From Maricaulis sp034670125 (GTDB lineage: Bacteria; Pseudomonadota; Alphaproteobacteria; Caulobacterales; Maricaulaceae): 64,000 bases of DNA. A program made the translations under genes and the position numbers. The notes under the pieces are model-generated. The model was not told where the DNA came from. It ran no database searches and saw only the letters and a list, made by a program, of their open reading frames with translations. Below are positions 60,466-64,000 of the stretch, in pieces (the first letter of the stretch is position 1; every line of letters starts with the position of its first letter). Location: assembly GCF_034670125.1 (NCBI RefSeq), contig NZ_JAXMOC010000005.1, positions 186,001-250,000 of the forward strand, given 5' to 3'.

Positions 60466-61548
60466 TCAGGCCGCCATGTCTCTCCGCATGCGCCAGAAGC
60501 GCATGGCCCGGGCCGCGTCGTCGGCGGTGATACGGTCGTAGAGCTCGCCGAGTTCGCGGGCGTCGCGGAAGGCGTCTTCGGAATTCTTGTGGCGCAGCAC
60601 GGCGAGGGTGACGAAAAGGGCCTTGTCGAAGCCGGCTGACTTGCAGATCAGGGCCAGCGGATCGATGCTGGCCTGCTCCAGGGCGCGCTTGGCGGCGATG
60701 TAGTCGACGCCGCTCATCTCGGCAAAGGCGACGTGGCAGCGCACATGTTGGCCCTCACGCAACAGCCGGGCCAGCAGGCCGCCATCCAGCTGCTTGCGCA
60801 TGGCCATCGAGCGCACGAATTTCTCGGCTTCCTCGACCGCCTTGTCCTGTTGCATGCGGGCGGCGAGGCGGGCCTTGGAGACGGCCATCGCCTGATCGAT
60901 GATGTCCGGGTCGACGCTGTCGAAACGGTCCATGATGTGCTCACGCAGGTGATTGCGCACGGTCAGCATCATGTCGGCGAGAATGTCGTTGGGTGTGTCC
61001 TCGCGCTTGACCAGCGGCGCCTGCAGGACTTCCGAGCTTTCGGCCCGTTCGGACACGGTTTCATAGGTTTGCCGCGACAGGCGGGCGCCGTCATTGGAGA
61101 TCAGGGTGGCGACCGTCTCATCGTCGCCGCGGCGCACGATGGTGTCGGACAGGCGTTCGGAAACTTCCTCCCGGCTGGACATGGCCTTGAGGTGATCCTG
61201 GCCGCTTCTTTCGGCGATCGACAGCAGGTCATCCTCGGACAGGACAGAGGATTGCGACAGCATCGGGCCGGCGACCTCGATCGCGTCCTGGGCCAGTTTC
61301 AGGACCAGGCCGCGCGGTGCCAGCGATGTACCGGCGAAGCGTTTGGACAATTCCTCGCGTGCATCCACGGCGGTTTGTTCGGCGAGGGCCGAGAGGACGT
61401 CGTCGAAGCGGCCTGACACAGCGGTGTCGCGCTCCGGTGTTTCCTCGAAGAAGAGATCGGTCACCTCGCGCAACAGAGTCCGGCGCCGGTCACTCGATTT
61501 CTCGCGCGCCAGATCGACCAGGTTGTTGAGCTTGCTGATGACCGCCAT
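60466..61548 (-). CDS. DUF2336 domain protein (second)
   Basis: 360 residues. No signal or membrane segment; helical repeats similar to the 31177 gene. Shared blocks: LSSREEVSERLSDTIVRRGDDETVATLISNDGARLS, FAEMSGVDYIAAKRALEQASIDPLALICKSAGF and the C-terminal AARAMRFWRMRRDM, which matches KAQTVLRYWNLSM in the first. ATG 61548 follows GGAG. Function unknown. Confidence 0.85.
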   Translation of the reverse strand: MAVISKLNNLVDLAREKSSDRRRTLLREVTDLFFEETPERDTAVSGRFDDVLSALAEQTAVDAREELSKRFAGTSLAPRGLVLKLAQDAIEVAGPMLSQSSVLSEDDLLSIAERSGQDHLKAMSSREEVSERLSDTIVRRGDDETVATLISNDGARLSRQTYETVSERAESSEVLQAPLVKREDTPNDILADMMLTVRNHLREHIMDRFDSVDPDIIDQAMAVSKARLAARMQQDKAVEEAEKFVRSMAMRKQLDGGLLARLLREGQHVRCHVAFAEMSGVDYIAAKRALEQASIDPLALICKSAGFDKALFVTLAVLRHKNSEDAFRDARELGELYDRITADDAARAMRFWRMRRDMAA

Positions 61549-61666
61549 GTCGGACTCCAAACGGGACTGGATTGCAGTGTGCCCGTCGCAGGTAAAAAAA
61601 CCGTACGCCGGTTGGATCAAATTTTTCCGGTCGGCCGACAGGGTCGGGCTGCCCGGGCGGGGCCGG

Positions 61667-62053
61667 TCAATGCGGCCTGTCCGCGCTGGCCCTCAAACCC
61701 GGGATTTCACGGGCGCTGGCCGGTCGTTCGGCGGCCGCTTCGATGTGGTCGGCGAGGGCGCGCGACAGGCCGGTGACCTGGCCCGGTGCGTGGTAGGGGG
61801 TCGGGGCGGCGGACAGCAGGGCGCAGCCCGGTTGCGAGCCGGTCAGTTCGGCCCGTGTCCACACCCAGGACCGGCACTGGATGTCCGCATCACACAGTGC
61901 CGAACAGGCGTCCGGCGTCAGGTTCTCGAGCACCAGGCGCTGATAGACGGCGCCGCGCCGCGCATGGCCTTCCAGAACGTCGTCGGCAAGGGCGGGGGAG
62001 GTGGCCGCGAGGCTGGCAAGGCACCCTATCGCCAGGGCCCGCAGCGGGATCAT
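61667..62053 (-). CDS. PAN/Apple-domain secreted protein
   Basis: 128 residues. Signal peptide (LRALAIGCLASLAATSPALADD), then a small domain with the four-Cys PAN/Apple pattern (DACSALCDADIQCRSWVWTR ... GCALLSAAPTPYHA). PAN domains bind protein or sugar ligands. Its start overlaps the stop of the GGDEF-EAL gene by 4 bp, so both are translated together. Confidence 0.75.
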   Translation of the reverse strand: MIPLRALAIGCLASLAATSPALADDVLEGHARRGAVYQRLVLENLTPDACSALCDADIQCRSWVWTRAELTGSQPGCALLSAAPTPYHAPGQVTGLSRALADHIEAAAERPASAREIPGLRASADRPH

Positions 62054-64000
62054 GCCCGGGCCCGATGAAGGGCCGGGGCGCGGTCCGGGCGGGAGGGTCC
62101 GCCCAGTGTCAGGGGCCGGGCCAGATCGGCGAGGACCTGATCGGCCGGCATCGGCGCACCGACCAGATAGCCCTGGATGTGCCGGGCTCCCAGCGTGCGC
62201 AGGATGTGGATCTGGGCCTCGGTTTCGACGCCCTCGATCACACAGCCCAGATCAAGCGTTTGAGACAGGGTCAGCATGGTCCGCACGATCTTGAAGGACG
62301 AGCTGTCTTCCAGCATCTGGCTGACGAAAGACCGGTCTATCTTGAGCTTGGAGACGGGCAGTTGCTGAAGATATTGAAGCGATGAGTAGCCAACCCCGAA
62401 ATCATCCAGGGCGATCGAGTGACCGGCGGCCGAGATGCGGTCGATCGCCAGGCGGGCCTGATTGAAATCGCTCATCATCGCGGTTTCTGTGATCTCGAAC
62501 TCGATCCGGCTGGCGGGCAGTCCGCTGGCCCGCACGGTTTCCAGCAGGCTGTCCATCGCTTGCGGCGACATCAGGTCGTGGGCGGACAGGTTGAATGACA
62601 GGGTCAAATCGTCCGGCCAGGTCGCCATTTCGCGCAGGGCCTTGGCCAGCAATGTCTGGGTCAGGTTGCGGATCAGCCCGGCCCGCTCGGCGGCGGGTAT
62701 GAAGACGTCAGGCGAGACGCTGCCGAGTTCCGGTGACTCCCACCGGGCGAGGGCTTCAAAACCGGTGATCCGCGACTTGGCCAGGTCGTATTGCGGTTGG
62801 AAATTGACGCTGAATTCGGCCTCGTGGTCGCAGCGGCGCAGCGCCTTGTCCAACTGGCTCGATGCCGTCATTTCCTGTTCCAGCGCCGCGTTGAACAGGA
62901 CCGCCTTGCCCTGCAGGGCGCGTTTGGCGAAATACAGGGCGTGGTCGGCCCGTTCCATCAACTCCTGAGCGCTGACCTCGGGATCATCGCAGATCAACAG
63001 TCCGACCGATCCGGAGGCCTTGCAGGTGTATTCGCCCAGGTCATAGGGCTGCGACAGCGCCGCCTCGACCCGATGGCCCAGCTGCAGGGCGGTTTCATTG
63101 CGCGGGCAGGGCGTCGCCGCAATCAGGGCAAATTCGTCGCCGCCCAAGCGGGCGGGAATGACGGCCTCATCGGCAATGTCGCGGAGACGGTCGGCCACCG
63201 TCTTGAGCATTTCGTCGCCGGCGGCATGCCCGTAGGTATCATTGACCGGTTTGAACCCGTCGAGGTCGACCAGGCCGAGGATAAAGGGCTCGCCGTGCGT
63301 GCGAAGGCGATCAAGATGTTCGTCCAGGGCGAGGAAGAAACTGCGGCGGTTGGGCAGGCCTGTCAGCGCGTCGCACTCGGCCAGGTGACGGGCATCGCGT
63401 TCGAGCTGTTCGGCGGTTTCGCGATCACGGATCGCTTCCAGGCGGGCCTTGACGGCGTTGAGGACGGCGTTGCGGATGATCACAGCGATGGCAGCCGCTG
63501 ACATCACGCCCGCAATGCCGACAGACAGGTAGTCGCCCGCCATGTGCGGCAGGTTGACCTGGACCAGATAGGCCAGTGTCGAACAACAGATGATGACGGC
63601 GATGATGATGGCTCGGCGGCGCGGTAGCAGGGTCGCGAAAATCGGCATCATCAGGACCGAGTAGACGAGGTTTTCCTGCTCGAAGGACAGCAATTGCTGC
63701 ATGTTGGAATTGGCGAACAGGACCAGGCAGATCGTGCCGCCGACCCATTCCAGGTGCCGGCTGGACAGGTCTTGCCGCAAGGCCTTGTAGACAACACTGA
63801 CGGTCACCAGGCCCACGACATTCATCACCAGCATCGGCCCGTCATAGACCGGGTTTGGAAAGAGCAGGCGGGTCATCAGGTCGTACAATACGAACAACAG
63901 GATCGCGATCGTCGCCCCGCGCAAAATCGGCTGATAGGCGATCACCACCTCGTCGGCGAGGGGTGCGTCGCCATCGGCCGTTCGGCTGGCGGTCGTGCTG
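62050..64000 (-). CDS. GGDEF-EAL cyclic-di-GMP protein, 5' end beyond window
   Basis: At least 650 residues; the frame stays open to the right edge (a GTG at 63948 could be an internal start). About five to six N-terminal membrane helices (MVMNVVGLVTVSVVYKAL on) precede a GGDEF domain (ARLGGDEFALIAATP, intact) and an EAL domain with TGFEALARW, EITETAMM, DDFGVGYSSLQYL, KIDRSFV, IEGVETEAQ and QGYLVGAPMP all present. Both domains could be active; no RxxD inhibitory site is seen at the usual distance from GGDEF. It probably tunes c-di-GMP in the membrane. Confidence 0.93.
   Translation of the reverse strand, partial: STTASRTADGDAPLADEVVIAYQPILRGATIAILLFVLYDLMTRLLFPNPVYDGPMLVMNVVGLVTVSVVYKALRQDLSSRHLEWVGGTICLVLFANSNMQQLLSFEQENLVYSVLMMPIFATLLPRRRAIIIAVIICCSTLAYLVQVNLPHMAGDYLSVGIAGVMSAAAIAVIIRNAVLNAVKARLEAIRDRETAEQLERDARHLAECDALTGLPNRRSFFLALDEHLDRLRTHGEPFILGLVDLDGFKPVNDTYGHAAGDEMLKTVADRLRDIADEAVIPARLGGDEFALIAATPCPRNETALQLGHRVEAALSQPYDLGEYTCKASGSVGLLICDDPEVSAQELMERADHALYFAKRALQGKAVLFNAALEQEMTASSQLDKALRRCDHEAEFSVNFQPQYDLAKSRITGFEALARWESPELGSVSPDVFIPAAERAGLIRNLTQTLLAKALREMATWPDDLTLSFNLSAHDLMSPQAMDSLLETVRASGLPASRIEFEITETAMMSDFNQARLAIDRISAAGHSIALDDFGVGYSSLQYLQQLPVSKLKIDRSFVSQMLEDSSSFKIVRTMLTLSQTLDLGCVIEGVETEAQIHILRTLGARHIQGYLVGAPMPADQVLADLARPLTLGGPSRPDRAPALHRARA

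Overview
The window is GC-rich, densely coded DNA from an alphaproteobacterium. A Maricaulis-like member of the Caulobacterales/Maricaulales is the best fit. Supporting genes are a DivJ-like histidine kinase, a lone DnaA-domain-IV protein (HdaB-like) followed by a DUF6456 gene, alphaproteobacterial DUF1491, DUF2336 and DUF5330 genes, and a TonB2-type energiser with DUF3450 and TPR partners. The species assignment is inference from gene content only. Two tRNAs (Pro-CGG and Gln-UUG) are present. I saw no rRNA, CRISPR array, integrase or recognisable IS transposase.

Layout. 1-1101: an AT-rich 3'-truncated P-loop ATPase gene on the minus strand, the only stretch with clearly foreign composition. 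1.5-4.3 kb: pdxH and a DUF1499 gene whose last 80 bp are duplicated downstream of a 1-kb insert carrying one secreted-protein gene. 4.3-7.3 kb: an HxlR regulator divergent from a membrane protein, with two matching operator palindromes, then an MBL hydrolase coupled to an ATP-grasp-like gene. 7.4-14.2 kb: oppB-oppC and oppA separated by two inverted paralogous secreted-protein genes, then a DUF3667 protein. 14.3-16.7 kb: sppA and two tRNAs. 17.4-25.8 kb: DUF3450 / fused ExbB / ExbB / ExbD / ExbD / TonB / TPR, followed by a second TPR-TonB pair. 25.8-26.4 kb: a GIY-YIG nuclease gene bracketed by inverted copies of a palindromic repeat. 26.5-30.5 kb: an MFS / msrB / oligopeptidase B operon. 31-34 kb: DUF2336, phosphoesterase, lipid kinase. 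34.5-42.3 kb: a ten-gene Mrp-type cation/proton antiporter operon with three large antiporter subunits.

42.4-48 kb: hdaB-like and DUF6456 genes, two palindromic repeats, sufE, DUF5330, a secreted protein and the divJ-like kinase. 48-53 kb: a DEAD-box helicase with a long basic tail, two small envelope proteins and an ABC-F ATPase. 53-64 kb: a secreted protein, a BcsB-like protein, DUF1491, prfC, an MscS channel, a second DUF2336 gene, a PAN-domain protein and a GGDEF-EAL protein running off the right edge.

The most distinctive feature is repeated structured DNA. Nine copies of a ~120-bp two-hairpin palindrome (called R1 here) lie between genes, six of them between converging genes. A separate 136-bp long-stem element (R2) occurs twice with compensatory stem changes. 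There are also single 106-bp and 77-bp inverted-repeat elements. The GIY-YIG gene flanked by two inverted R1 copies is the best candidate for an undescribed mobile or maintenance system.
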